DNA of 64,000 bases, taken from contig NC_053190.1 in the NCBI RefSeq assembly GCF_905163445.1, forward strand, positions 17,455,001-17,519,000, written 5' to 3'. Source of the DNA: Pararge aegeria (Eukaryota > Arthropoda > Insecta > Lepidoptera > Nymphalidae). The notes below the pieces were generated by a model. The model was not told the DNA's origin, searched no databases, and was given only the letters and a program-made list of their open reading frames with translations. Within the stretch, counting starts at the first letter, position 1, and each line of letters begins with the position of its first letter. The position numbers were made by a program, and so were the translations under genes. Below are positions 44,646 to 56,084 of the stretch, piece after piece.

Positions 44646-45369
44646 CTAGATGCCTTGTCCGCGTACTTATTTTTCCGTATAGACGCTTTCGAGATGTTGT
44701 GCTGGAGTGAAATGCTGTGAATCTCGTGGACGGCACACAGGACCAACACATCGATATTGAGACAGCTTAAAATTACTAAGAGTCTATCAACCACGAGAGG
44801 ATTCTCGAGTACTTCGGTCTCATTGCCAGAAGGGATAGAGATAATCTTGAAGGTCATTGGCAAAGTGGAAGGAAAGAGAGTCGGATCAATAACACACTGC
44901 TCTCGCTATCAAAGTGCATAACGGTTAACAGTTGCAGAGTCAAATGCATTCATTGTCAAGTCATTTGCATAAAACGCACGTAACTTAGAACAGTTAGTGG
45001 TGCGGATTAGAACTCGGCAGTGGTAGCGTGCTTGGATTCGAACTCGGCCCGCCGAAAGTGAGGTTATAATCCTAACCACTTGGCTATCACTTCTTCACCG
45101 CATCAACGGAAATTAATACGTTGAATATGTTCAAACCAAAACAATATTACTATAGTGAGCCTTAATTCTTTGCTGCAGTAACTTCCTTCTTATAAAAAGC
45201 TTTCGAAACCACGTTTCTTCAATGAGAAAACAAAACTATTCTAAGTACAGTTGTTAACCTATAGGTTAAAGTAATTACTTATTGGGATTTGCGAAAGTCC
45301 TTGTTATATCTAACAGCGTTTTCCAAGCGCCAAATAAGTAAGCGAACTGAAAGACTGTCCGCCGGACGG

Positions 45370-45750
45370 GTGGTATGCAAAAATTTCCAATCCGCTCAAT
45401 AAAAAGCGGCAATTCCTATATATATGCGGTCTCCGTATCTCGAATACGCTTTATACGATGTACTCACGTCTATATAAAACCGGGGAGAGAGCCAAGTTCT
45501 AAAATTAAAGCACGAAAGCGCCCGAGCGCGGACGATTCCGCCCGCCCGCCTCAGTCCATCGACAGCTGCCGTCGACATTCCCAAAACCATCGCGACCGAA
45601 CGCGAGGCACCGAAACTTCACTTTGGTAGGCGTGAATTAAAAAAAAATACATCCCTATTTGGGACGCGCCGCGTGAGTGAATTCGATTTTTTTTTTTTAA
45701 ACGTGGAACAGTGCAAGTGATTTGTGGATTTTCGAACCTCCGCGCTACCG
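45370..45750 (+). promoter_or_regulatory. Candidate promoter and 5' UTR exon of the gene starting at 63180
   Basis: A GC/CpG-rich island in AT-rich surroundings. It contains 'tctatataaaaccggggaga' (TATA-like, about 45469), an initiator-like CTCAGTCC at about 45550, and two good splice donors (CTTTG|GTAGGC at 45625/45626; CTACCG|GTAAAG at 45750/45751). No long open frame. The next clear + strand acceptor with a coding exon is at 63128/63129. Linking the two is an inference. Confidence 0.5.
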
Positions 45751-46874
45751 GTAAAGTAATTTTGTTTTTTTTATTTGTAGTCTGTCGCTGCACTCCTGTA
45801 GTTTAAATTATAGCACGTGCTTCCTGGAGCTATGTAGTCGCGAGTGTTGGGTTTCAAATGTCCGCACGCGTTCCAGAATGATTCAGTGCGTTCGTCATAC
45901 CCTCGTTTAGTGTTTTATTTTCATTTTACTTTCATATTTAGATAAATACCCGGTGTTTGCCTAACCTCAGGAATTTTGAAGCTGTGTCTATTTAGGTCTA
46001 GAGTTCCCTAATTGTTTTTAATCAACGCTCCCTGTAGATCTATTGCTTTTTTATTTCAGTATGTTAGATCTTTACTTTTAGTAACATCGCGGGAACAAAA
46101 GTTCGGCCGTCTAAGGCTACAATATCCTCACGACATTTAACTGACAATAGAAAAACGGAAAATACATTAAAATGCATTATTAAACATAAAAGAGGGGGTC
46201 TGACAAAGATAATCACTAACGTCGCTATGAAAGCAGGAACATTCACGTTAAAATTACTGTGTCCTATTGATCAAATTAGCTCATTATGAACGTACCATAA
46301 TGAAAATGGTTTCATAGTTTTGAAAAATATACCTGACCTAACAGGTGGTGAAATTTGATTCTGTGGTACACAAATCAGAGATTATGGAAGGTGATATAAA
46401 TTAAAAGCATTCTCCGAAAAACTCCCTACCATAGAGCCGATAGAGTAGGCAAAGCGCCGTCACTCTGGCTCAGTTTTTAACTTGCTGGTTTGTTTGGCAT
46501 TGACAACAAGTCGAGTTTATAGATTCCGAATACGATCAAACGGAAGGAGTTGGTATTGTTGGTATATATATCCGGTTCAATATAGTAGCGGTAAGCGGAA
46601 CTTGCTTTTATATACTTCTTCTCCTGCCTCAATGGTCTTGTGGGTAGAAGTTTCGATTGCAGCATCAAGAGATCCTGGAGTTCGATTTGGGGAATAGTAT
46701 TGGGTTTGGGAAATTGGCGGTGATGCACGCCCGGTCTCAGATAGCCGCTTCCTTCTTCGCCTGATCTTTTTCCGGTAGTGTCGGAGCTGCCATATGCCGT
46801 CCCATCGGACTATGATACTGAGGGAATAGAGAGTACAACTGTGTTTGCGTACACTCTTATTATCTCCTGCGTAG

Positions 46875-47087
46875 TTGGAAAATCTCTGCTTAATCACCTT
46901 GGCCGAAATCAGTCAGGGAAACTGTATTGTCGCTGATTCACAGATTAGAAAATCGCTCTGTCGATGCACCACTGTGGCTGAAATTGATCTGGAACACTGT
47001 TTTTGTGCTTTTTTATTATTTCCAACTTAATTAGAAAATCTCTGTGGAGTTTGAGCACCGTGGCCGAAATCGTTCAGGGAAACTGTT
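46875..47087 (+). repeat. Three diverged units of about 70-80 bp
   Basis: The block 'gaaaatctctg', 'ccttggccgaaatcagtcag', 'ggaaactgt' recurs at about 46875-46925, 46944-47000 and 47030-47087. A reverse copy is at 61825-61885 ('cagtttccctgatctatttc', 'ggccacggttg'). Unknown family. Confidence 0.6.
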
Positions 47088-47270
47088 ATAGGCCTTCTTT
47101 GGAAAGACGGAGATAGTTTAAACCGACTAGTAGAAACGAAAGGAAAACATTAGGTATATGGCCGCAATCCTTACGTCTCCAGCCTCCAAGTAGCTGGAGA
47201 AAGAATGAGATGGCGCTACATCGTGAACAGGAATGGCAGTAATAGAGCTTTTTATGACAGAGCTGGTCCG

Positions 47271-47410
47271 AGAAAGTAATACCGACATGTTTATTTCTCA
47301 CGCTAAGCAGCATTGTTGTGTTCTGGTCTGAGGGGTTTGGTTGCTGGTGTAATTACAAGCACCTGAGGCATAGCGAGCCCCTCAGGTGAATGCACAGGGC
47401 GGCACTTTGC
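47271..47410 (-). repeat. Repeat family A fragment (antisense)
   Basis: 'gctaagcagcattgttgtgt', 'tctggtctgagg', 'gttgctggtgtaatta', 'acctgaggcatag': reverse complement of family A. Confidence 0.65.
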
Positions 47411-47457
47411 AAAAAGTGGTCCTAACATCCTCTTTGAAGTGTTGCTTGGTTTATAGG

Positions 47458-48019
47458 CTACAGTTTTCGACTTAGGTGGGCCATCGGAAGACTGAAGGAA
47501 GGAGTGCTAATCTATCACTGTCCAACTCTTGGGAAGTTTGACAGATTAACCAAAAGCCGGTGTAACATTGTTAACTTGAAAATTAATACTTGGGGAACAG
47601 GAGTGAGGCTATAGTTTTCGACTTAGGTGGGCCATCTGCTTGGTCAACTATTACTATAAAAAAGTGGTAACGAACCTCCGACATGAGTCGTAAGACTGAA
47701 GGAGGGAGTGCTAATCTATCACTGTCCAACTCTTGAGAAGTTTGACAGATTAACCAAAAGCCGGTGTAACATTGTGAACTTGAAAATGAATACTAGGGGA
47801 ACAGGAGTGAGGCTATAGTTTTCGACTTAGGTGGGCCATCTGCTTGGTCAATTATTACTATAAAAGAAGTGGTCACGAAACTCTGACATGAGTAGTATGA
47901 CTGAAGGAGGGAGTGCTAATCTATCACTGTCCAACTCTTGGGAAGTTTGACAGATTAACCAAAAGCCGGTGTAACATTGTGAACTTGAAAATGAATACTA
48001 GGAGAACAGGAGTGTGAGG
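47458..48019 (+). repeat. Tandem array, 204-bp unit, three copies (first with a 53-bp deletion)
   Basis: Units begin 'ctatagttttcgacttaggt' (c-t-a-c-a-g in unit 1) at 47458, 47609 and 47813 and end 'aacaggagtg(tg)agg'. Shared inner blocks: 'gctaatctatcactgtccaa', 'ttgacagattaaccaaaagc', 'cggtgtaacattgt'. Units 2 and 3 are about 95% alike by eye. Not coding in any frame I could follow. Confidence 0.95.
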
Positions 48020-48524
48020 CATTAAACGAGGCGTTGGCAAAAAGGCTTCTCTGCATTGCGTCATCTTAGGAGACATCCGCCACAAAATCTAGACACAGGG
48101 AGCAGCAAGAAATCTTCTTTATCGATTTTCGTTGGAGCTTTAGGAATGTTACTTCAATTCTGTTGGGGTGTAGACTTCCGTTGTTTGTATTGTCTGTAAT
48201 GCGTTAGTTTCCTTTTAAATTAAAGAGGGTGTGTTTATTACAAGCTTTTTATAAATTTGCACCGATCGTGCCTTGTTGAAAGTTTTATTATAAATATTTT
48301 TAACCAATTCCTCGCGGCCGATTGAGTTTGAGATTGAGCCATTTTTATCTCGTGTAACTCCATATAAATACTTATTATTCCTGAAATTAAGTTTGTGCGC
48401 TTCATGGTAATTTTATAAAGGGAATAAATAGGCTTACAGGTCTAATGATGGAGTCAGTTGGTGGTTAGAAAATATACTTTAAAATTAACTTGGACCCACC
48501 GAGTTTGAGCTCGTTAGAATGGTG

Positions 48525-48790
48525 AGAGCGGTAATAGCGCATTGGGTAGGAGCCCGACTTCTAAGCGCGCACCTCTAAGTTTTCTAAGTTATGTGCGTTT
48601 TAAGTAATTAAAATATCACTTGCTTCAACAGTGAAGGAAAATATTGTGAGGAAACCTGCATGTCTGAGAGTTCTACATGTTCTCAATGGCGTGTGGAGTC
48701 CACCAATCTGCACTGGAACAGTGTGGTGGACTACGGCTCTGTAGTGGACCGGTAATGGGTTGTTGTTATGATGATGATGATGATGATGAG
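48525..48790 (+). repeat. SINE family C copy
   Basis: 'ggtaatagcgcattgggtag', 'gtgcgttttaagtaattaaa', 'aacagtgaaggaaaatattg', 'gagtccaccaatctgcactg', ending in a gatgatgatg run. Confidence 0.85.
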
Positions 48791-49009
48791 TGTGTTCACA
48801 ATGAGGAGTAAATTAGTGTATGTTAATCAACATATTTTTTTTAAAGTTTTTTGAGATTTATGATATTCTTTTGGTATATTTTTCTAAATAGTTTTTTTAC
48901 TCTACTGTGCTCTATATTGCTCCCAAAAGACAATGCTTTCCTTGGTAATTATAATTTAAATACCCTTAATAATTTTAAAATTAATATTAAAATTGTACTT
49001 TTTGGAGTA

Positions 49010-49255
49010 TAGACTTTTGGACCGCGAGGTCCGGAAGCAAGAGCCCTTTTCAAATAATTATCGAAAAGGTTTCTCGAGTCATCCGGTGATCCTAGAGCGG
49101 GTCAAAAAATTAGTTTGGCCATCCAAAGGGGCAATGCTGCCAGCATCTTAGGAACTGTGCCTCGCTGCGGTGGTTTCGAGGACGTTTAAGATTTTATTTA
49201 GTTTTAAATAGTTTATTTTAGTTTATATTTGTTAAATTAAATTAAATAAACATTA
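49010..49255 (+). repeat. LINE family G, C-terminal coding end and 3' UTR
   Basis: Translates as LAIQRGNAASILGTVPRCGG then FEDV and a stop (about 49115-49190), a non-LTR retroelement ORF end. Preceded by 'ttggaccgcgaggtccggaa'. Other copies at 13680-13830 and, inverted, 55740-55985. Confidence 0.7.
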
Positions 49256-49776
49256 ATATTAAAACAAAAATTACTTTACTTTGTATTAATTTACGTACAT
49301 AAAATAGTAGTTAGGTTTCTTACATAAATCTGGAAAAATTCAGATATTAGTTAAATTAAGTAAGTTTTATAAATTATACTTGTTGTGTAAACAAAAAAAA
49401 ATGTTTTGGGTTCTATATCGATATACATATTTAAAAAAGTTACAGTTTTATTATGAGTAGGTATGGGTATAGCTTTTATTCACAATAAAAGTTTCAGGTC
49501 ACTGCGTCAGTATTTTAGACAGGTCCGTAATTTTAGACCAAACTTCAAACATTAGCGCAAGTTAACACAATATTACGTCGGAACTAGGTCGCTCTTATAA
49601 ATCAAGAAACCGTAATGAAGTGTTAATCATAATATCAAGGGCATGAAGTCTTTAAATTAAAAATATAAAAAAGGTTTTGATCTTTTTGCATAAAATTATT
49701 GAGTAGTATCGTAGCGTAAGTACCTCCATAACTTTCCAGTTTTATGTAGTTACATAGATACACTACTTCATCTAGA

Positions 49777-49925
49777 AGCGGTGATAGCCTAGTGGTAAGA
49801 ACCTCGGCCTACCACGGGAAACAAGTTCGATTCCTGACACGAATCTCTAATTTTTCAGAATTTTATGCCTTTTTGATTTATACAATCAAAATGTCACTTG
49901 CTTTAACGGTCAAGTCGACCTGCAA
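49777..49925 (+). repeat. SINE family C head
   Basis: 'gaagcggtgatagcctagtg', 'acaagttcgattcctgacac', 'aaaatgtcacttgctttaac'. 3' part missing. Confidence 0.75.
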
Positions 49926-49999
49926 ACTTGATTTTTTTATAGTTGATGGACCAAGTATATGGTTCCCCTTATAAGTGGCCTTTAAATAGAGCAACTATC

Positions 50000-50285
50000 T
50001 CCCTAGCGCAACGGTTAGCGCTGTGAATTTAAGTAGGTGGCACCGGGTTCGATTCCTGGCAGGAAAATTTTCTCTGATCTGTTCTGGTGGGAGGCTTTGG
50101 CCGTGGCTAGGTACCACCCGTCAAAAGTCGTGCCGCTAATGTAACCTAGTGTTCCGGCGCGATGTCGCGTGCAAACCGATATATACCGATAGGGTTATGA
50201 CTACCATACTCCCTAAAAGGTTAGCCCGTTACCATCTTAGACTGCATCATCACTTATCACCAGGTGAGATCGCAGTCAAGGGCTA
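50000..50285 (+). repeat. SINE family D, full-length reference copy
   Basis: tRNA-like head with A box 'tagcgcaacggttagcgctg' and B box 'gggttcgattcctggcagg', body 'ggtgggaggctttggccgtg', 'cggcgcgatgtcgcg', tail 'aaaaggttagcccgttacc', 'caccaggtgagatcgcagtc'. Confidence 0.85.
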
Positions 50286-50739
50286 ATTTATAGAGGTATA
50301 AAAAATAAGTGTGTGTACTTATGTACACGCGTTAGAAGTTATACTCCTTTGGCGTATAATTTTTTTTATCTTTCGCTTTATTCTACGTTTGTAGAAAAAG
50401 GTATTTAATACATTGAAAGTTTTATTATAACGCATTATCAGTTAGTTATTTAGTTAATAATCACAAAAAAAATCGATATATTTAAAGAAATATACATAAT
50501 TAAATTTGGAATTCTAATAGACATAGACATCGGACAACCAACATTAAAATTTTAAAATGGAATTATCGGAATGCACTCGCAGACTTTGACAATTGAAAGT
50601 GTGCACTGTCAAACCTTATAGCTAACTTCAGGGTGTCGGTTTTTTGAGTAAAAATTTACTCTCATCATTTTGCCCTAACGCGCCAAAAGAAGTACAACTT
50701 CAAAAAAAAAAGAAGAACAACACTTCGCAGGGCATGCAA

Positions 50740-51055
50740 GGAACACGTTCTGCAAACTGCCGCCCTGTGTCCATCAACCTGAGGCGTAGGTGCTAGTCTC
50801 ATGTGTCTACTACACCGGCAACCACGCCCTTCAGACCGGATGACAGCATTGCAACAATGCTGCTTAGCGGCAGAAATACTTCGCCGGTCGAGCTCTATCA
50901 CAAAAAGCTACTGCCAAGATGTTTCCATAAAGTTCTCAAAGGGGTGTGAAGATTGCCAATCTGCACTTGGCTAGTGGTGGACTATGGTCCAAACCTTTCT
51001 CACTCTGAGAGAAGACCCGCGCTCTGTGGTGGGTCGGTAATGGGTTTATAATAAT
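50740..51055 (+). repeat. Family A followed directly by SINE C tail
   Basis: 50740-50915: 'caacctgaggcgtaggtgct', 'acaccggcaaccacgccctt', 'aacaatgctgcttagcggca'. 50925-51055: 'ccataaagttctcaaagggg', 'ggtggactatggtcc', 'gtgggtcggtaatgggttt'. Confidence 0.75.
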
Positions 51056-51099
51056 GACGAAGTATTTGTTGGGTTCCCGCATAGAGTCACGGACAGACA

Positions 51100-51720
51100 A
51101 GTGTTTATATATATTAATAGCGGGCAAACGAGCCAGTGGGTCACTTGATGTTAATTGATCACCGCCGCAAATAAACATCTGCTGCACCAGAGGAGCCACC
51201 GATCCATTGCTGGCTTTAAAGGAATTTGTTTATCCGCCCCTTGAATTACCCTAGATTGTATGTTGGAGGAAAAACAAGGGAGATTGTTCCACAATTTGCA
51301 AGTGCGCGGTAGAAATGATCCGGTGTTTCGAATAGTAGAAGAATACCAGGCATCCAGATGATGAGGGTAGAATTTATTTCTACTGTCAGAGAACAGGGAA
51401 GGAGGTATCAATGTAAACTTCAGAACACTCTTCATTATAGACCCGTAAGAACGTACAAAGGGAGCTAAAATCTCTTCAGGGACTCCCGCCAGTCTAACAG
51501 CCCGCTTTTGTATCCAAATGGAAGGAGTTGGTAAAGAAGTGCCCAAGCCAAAAGATGCAGCAGTACTTTATGTGAGGTCTTATTTGAACTTTATAGAGCT
51601 GGAGTCTATGCTTTTACGCAAAGTAACGTTTTGCTCTGTTGAGCACACCAAGCTTTTTGGAAGCTAGTTTAGCTTTACCTTCCAAGTGAGCGCGGAATCG
51701 GACTTCGTTCGAGCTTGGTC
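51100..51720 (-). repeat. LINE ORF2 C-terminal region and 3' UTR (antisense)
   Basis: The minus frame at 51546-51151 reads SIWIQKRAVRLAGVPE, then FYPHHLDAWYSSTIRNTGSF, LPRTCKLWNNLP and a Cys/Ser end. This is the typical C-terminal part of non-LTR reverse transcriptase polyproteins of Lepidoptera ('KRAVR..G.P', 'HPHHLD.W.STT.R..R.FLPRT..LWN.LP'). 5'-truncated; not active. Confidence 0.85.
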
Positions 51721-52154
51721 TAAGCTGTATATTTGTTCTACTTAGGTTCGCAAATCGATGTCAAATTTCAAAATGCCGGAAGCGAAAAAACTCCTTTTCA
51801 CCGACCCAGTAATAATTCTTCCAAATACGTGGAATAAATAACCCCAATTGTAAAATACAGAAACAAATTGTCTTTGTAATTTTTTTTCATTTGGCCAACA
51901 GCCAGCCTCTAACCAAACACTGAACTGAAGTTCTTTCAGAAACGTTGTCAAGACCTTCAATTTGAGCGTCACTGTTATTTTTGGATTTCAATTGATATCC
52001 TAACTTTTCTCTTCCGTATATTATATGAAACTATTTTATTTGTCTTGAGTTTGGTCATCTCTTTTGAGGAGGATTGACAGACAGGTGTCCATAGTGTATT
52101 GCCTGTTTCTTACTTGTTGTTTGGTGACATACACAAAACACAAAAAAAAAAAAC

Positions 52155-52480
52155 ACTAAACCCTCGTAGCTTTAGTTTTAAGTTTACGAATATGGTTATC
52201 GCCATCATCTCACTACCGCGTAATTCTCATGTACGCATCAAAAGTGCCACCTATGGGCCTACTTGAATAAAGATATTTTTGACTTTGACTTTGACTTTTA
52301 CTTTAACGACAAGGCAGCTTGGAAGCAGGCTCCGCTCTCATCTCTAACGAGATAGAAAATTTATTACATATTTATTTTTTCATTGTAAACTGTAAAATGA
52401 TGTTGAAAAAGACCAATCTGCTGAGTTTCTTGCCGACTCTTCTCGGTGGAATATGGAACTGGCTCAGTATAGATGCATAC
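52155..52480. repeat. LINE family E end plus antisense family H
   Basis: 52155-52310: 'ctcgtagctttagttttaag', 'gcatcaaaagtgccacctat', 'gaataaagatatttttgact' (+). 52320-52480: 'cattgtaaactgtaaaatga', 'gagtttcttgccgactcttc' (-). Confidence 0.7.
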
Positions 52481-52959
52481 ATTTTTATTTATCCCTAACA
52501 GCCTTCTAAAAAAGAAAGCATTCTAAAGCAAGTAACAAGTCCAGAGTGTAATTTAAAAAAAAAAACATTATTATATTACACTCTCGATTTGTTGAATTTT
52601 TGAGAATACCTCACCCGTAGACCACTCTAGTACAGACAGAATGCTTTGAACAGTGTTATTTTCACAGTAGGTAACATTAGCATTTTGGATTTGGATTAGC
52701 ACTTCACATTGGGCTTTGAGAACATTATGGGAAACTCTTAACCGTTAAAGCGATTCAAATCAAAAACTAGTTGTTAAGAAAAATTGGAAAATCAGTTTCA
52801 AAATTTGTAACTATTCAGGTATTTCGAGCCACATCCAATCGAAATAAAATAAAAAAATATTACTTTTAAGTTCTCTAGTAAGTAAAACACTGTCCTTTGA
52901 ATAATCAAGTCTTTAAACCTAATAATAATATTTATTTATTTATTATTTATTTATTTATG

Positions 52960-53055
52960 CTCATCACACAAACATTTTCCAATAGTGGGAATCGTACCCA
53001 CGGCCTTGGGTTCAGAGGGCAGGGTCGCTGCAAACTGCGCCAGTCGGCGGTCAAA
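52960..53055 (-). repeat. SINE family M head (antisense)
   Basis: 'atcacacaaacattttccaa', 'gtgggaatcgtacccacggc', 'ttcagagggcagggtcgctg', 'cgccagtcggcggtc'. Confidence 0.8.
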
Positions 53056-53606
53056 AAATTATGGGCAAACCTGTTATAGTCTATCGACTATAAACAACAA
53101 AAATGTAACTATATTAATAATTATTTGAATATTATTTCCACTCACCCACCAATTCTCGGTGAGTTGATAAATCTGTAAACGAAGATAAAATGTCGCCCCT
53201 ATCCCCGGGAGAAAAATGTCTCTTTCCCATGCTAGCCCTGCTGAAAGGAGGGAGCAGGGCAACCGATAAGAATAATCCCAAATTTTAATGGAGTGCTATC
53301 AAAATTGGTTCAGCTATTCCGAAGATCAGTCAAAATAGTCCGATGCATGCGCATGCGCCGACGCACCGGTGGGCGCCAACCTTAGCGCCTTGGCCAAGGG
53401 CGTTTAGGCGTAACGCTTATTTTTAGCGCGCGGTTCGTATCGCAACAATGCGTGTTTTGTTTAACATTTCTTTAGTCAAAACAATCATGTTTCAAACTAA
53501 TAGATGTGTCATTTTCTGATATTCCGAACAGTCAAAAATATCTTTGTCCAAGTAGGCCCGTAGATGGCACTTTTGATGCGTACATTACATGAGAATGACA
53601 CGGTAG

Positions 53607-53810
53607 CAGTGCCGTGCATAGAGGGTATGCACAGGGTATGCAGATGATATAAAATGAAGAAAAACTCCAGTACGAGTTAAAAATACTTAAGGGTATGCTT
53701 TTTATAGCTCTTACAAAGACTATCCTTAAGTTTTATATTACTCATACTGGAGATTTTCTTCATTTTATATCATCTGCATATCCTGTGCATACCCTCTATG
53801 CACGCCACTG
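53607..53810. mobile_element. Palindromic (foldback) MITE family P, copy 2
   Basis: 'cagtgccgtgcatagagggt' at left, 'accctctatgcacgccactg' at right, inverted throughout. The flanks are also inverted: 'gagaatgacacggtag' before and 'ctaccgtgtcattct' after, both from the family E LINE 3' UTR (53525-53606 is an antisense piece of it). Confidence 0.85.
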
Positions 53811-54044
53811 CTACCGTGTCATTCTAAGGTTTTTAACGGACTTTAAGCTAACATTTAATACAAACTTTGAGCTTTTCCCAAGATGTCAATGGGCAGTTTA
53901 TAGTATGTTATTTCCTTTAAACGATTTATGAATTTTATGTAACCTAATATATTAAAAGTTTACTTACTAATGTTTAAATGATTGCTGTCACATTTTTTTT
54001 TAAATTTAGAAATATTTTTGTACACATACGAGTATATTAATTTT

Positions 54045-54150
54045 TTATCGCGGGGAGCCGCTGGAGACAAGCGGCACAAAACCGTGCAATTGGAACTCCC
54101 TTCAAAAGTACTATGTCCAGCAGTGGACGTCCATGATGATATGATGATGA
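54045..54150 (+). repeat. RTE-like LINE end
   Basis: 'ggggagccgctggagacaag', 'cggcacaaaaccgtgcaatt', 'agcagtggacgtccatgatg': codons for the AGSRWRQAAQNR...VQQWTS end with a simple gatgatatg tail. Confidence 0.75.
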
Positions 54151-54374
54151 CTCTCTCGGACCCTTGCAGCACCCAAGAAGGCTTCTGCAGCACGAAAATA
54201 GTGCTTATATTAGCAGCATTATAATAATAAAGCTTTATTTACATTCCTTACTGGCTAAATATAATAGAGTTAAATACAATTTTTCTTAATCCTAATTTCT
54301 TATTTTCTATTTATAATGTTTTCTTAACTAAGTAATATATTGCCCTTATTGTACTTATACTATCTAATTTAGAA

Positions 54375-54490
54375 CATTTAAGCCTCCTCCATATTTTTCC
54401 ATTTGCACCTGTCCCTTGCAAGAGTACTCCATGTCTTACCCGCAACTTTCGCTATGTCGTCCTCCCATCTTTTCAACAGATTACATTGCC
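54375..54490 (-). repeat. RTE-like LINE ORF2 fragment (antisense)
   Basis: The minus strand reads KRWEDDIAKVAGKTW then STLARDRCKWKNMEEA, the conserved C-terminal W..DI..VAG..W...A.DR..W segment. Confidence 0.8.
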
Positions 54491-54529
54491 TACCGGGCCT
54501 ACTAGCAGCATTACTCCCTAATAAAATTC

Positions 54530-54985
54530 ATTATTACATAATGCTGTGAAAGTAACTAAAATAGACCAACCTAGCAGTTTCTTTGTCGGTAGAAAGTAGG
54601 GCGTATCTTCTTAACCGCATAGGCAGCAGAACTGAGCATGTTCGATAAATTATTTACATGAGGGCCCCATTGAAGTGTAGCATCTAACGTTATTCCTAGA
54701 AGTCGTATTAACCAGTTAGCCTTTTACAACATTCTCACATGGTGCGGCGGGCTAACCTGTTAGGGAGTATGGTAGTCTTACCCCTCATCGGTTTCTACGC
54801 GATATCGCACCGGAAAACTAAATTGCTTAGCGACACCTCTTTGTCGGTAGGTTGGTAACTAGCCACGACCAAAGCCTCTCGCCAGTCTAGAGAAAATTCG
54901 GAAATTATAAATTCCCAAATCGGGAATCGAACCCGGAACCTCCTACTTAAATTCACAGCGCTTACTGTTGCGCCAGGGAGGATTT
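54530..54985 (-). repeat. LINE piece and SINE family D (antisense)
   Basis: 54530-54700 matches the repeat at 26230-26410. 54715-54985 is an antisense family D SINE: 'cgggctaacctgttagggag', 'tttctacgcgatatcgcacc', 'gggaatcgaacccggaacct', 'cagcgcttactgttgcgcca'. Confidence 0.75.
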
Positions 54986-55165
54986 TGTACTGTAAATCAA
55001 ACATTTTTATGGATAAGAAATGAAATCTGGTGTAGAAGGTACAGACCCTCTGTATAGCAAATACCCTACCCACTAAATTTATCTTTGAAATTTCAAACTC
55101 CCAATTTTCTCCTTTTTTAATTGAACAAAAAATATTTTCTTTTTTTATTCCAATAGCGTTAGGTA

Positions 55166-55600
55166 TCCCTACTAATATTATAAATGTCGATGTAAGTTTG
55201 TTTGTTACGCTTTCACGCAAAAACTACTTAACCGATCCTCATGAAACCTTGTACCCATATTCTTGGAAGTGTTAGAAGTAATATAGGATACTTTTTATCC
55301 CCATATTAAGCTCGGTTCCTTTGGAGAGGGGATGAGTGTTTGACGATTTTACACCATAACTCCGACAAATTATAACCGATTTAAATTTTTTTTTGTACAA
55401 TAGAGGTTATAATATGTGTTTAATTTTGGCCAAACTGTGGTTGGAGATAGAGGACAGAACTCCTCGGCGGACATCAGCAAACCCCTCATTTAAGGCTTAG
55501 CGATACCGTATACTTTAATTTTTTTTTAGATATACAACTAAATTTAATGCCACATCAAAAAACAAAATCAAACGCAGACGAAGTCGCGGGCAACAGCTAG
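55166..55600 (+). mobile_element. Non-autonomous Helitron (435 bp), complete
   Basis: Starts TCCCTACTAATATTATAAAT after an A and ends with 'gacgaagtcgcgggcaacag' then CTAG before a T. No target duplication, as expected. This is the common lepidopteran family whose text runs 'gtttgtttgttacgctttca', 'cgcaaaaactacttaacc'. Confidence 0.85.
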
Positions 55601-55739
55601 TTATATATAATTGTCACAGAGTTCAAATCGATAGCTTTAATAGTTACTCAAATAATCGAGTGTGTCGGACAGATGAGTCAGTACCTATTTGAAAATTTAA
55701 TTTATGTTCATGAAAAATTGAAATAATAACTTTATTTGA

Positions 55740-55985
55740 TTTAATTTATAGTAAATTTGAATAAAAAAAAATTAAAAACCCTATGTTCTAAAAGAAAATG
55801 TAATACGTTTTCGAAACCACCGCAGCGAGGCACAGTACCTAAGAAGCTGGCGGCATAACCTTTCAATGGCTGAATTATTTATTTGACCAATTAGGATCAC
55901 CGGTAGACCGTTAATCCTTTTTGACGATTCATTAAAAAGACCCCCGCGGTTCCCATGGTCCCAGGTCCGAGTCTATACTCCAAAT
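55740..55985 (-). repeat. LINE family G end (antisense)
   Basis: 'tcgaaaccaccgcagcgagg', 'cacagtacctaagaagctgg', 'gtcccaggtccgagtctata': reverse complement of 49010-49255. Confidence 0.75.
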
Positions 55986-56084
55986 GGCACAAAAATGAAA
56001 CTGCTTTCAAGATTTTCCTATTTATGCCTCTTGGTCTGCCCTGTACTGGTAGCAACCCTACCCACCAGGCCGTGGCCGGAATGG

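Larger units (their letters stand above)
42159..45360. other. Intergenic region upstream of Stlk
   Basis: Divergent promoter region for Stlk (-) and the candidate promoter at 45.4 kb (+). 42160-43440 is AT-rich without recognisable features. The rest holds SINE C pieces (43490-43590, 45000-45095), a palindrome, and LINE ends. Confidence 0.55.

Noticed and set aside
46577..46897. 106-codon minus-strand frame
   Set aside because: Arg/Lys/Ser-rich with no family-like motif, inside a repeat-like region at 46.4-48.1 kb; no coding support.
50000..50070. tRNA gene
   Set aside because: A and B boxes are present, but the sequence lacks a paired acceptor stem and runs into a SINE body shared with other loci. 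The same applies to the family C and M heads (15603, 36029, 38058, 40705).
54795..55220. 141-codon minus-strand frame
   Set aside because: Runs through an antisense SINE D and the Helitron border; chance frame in repeats.
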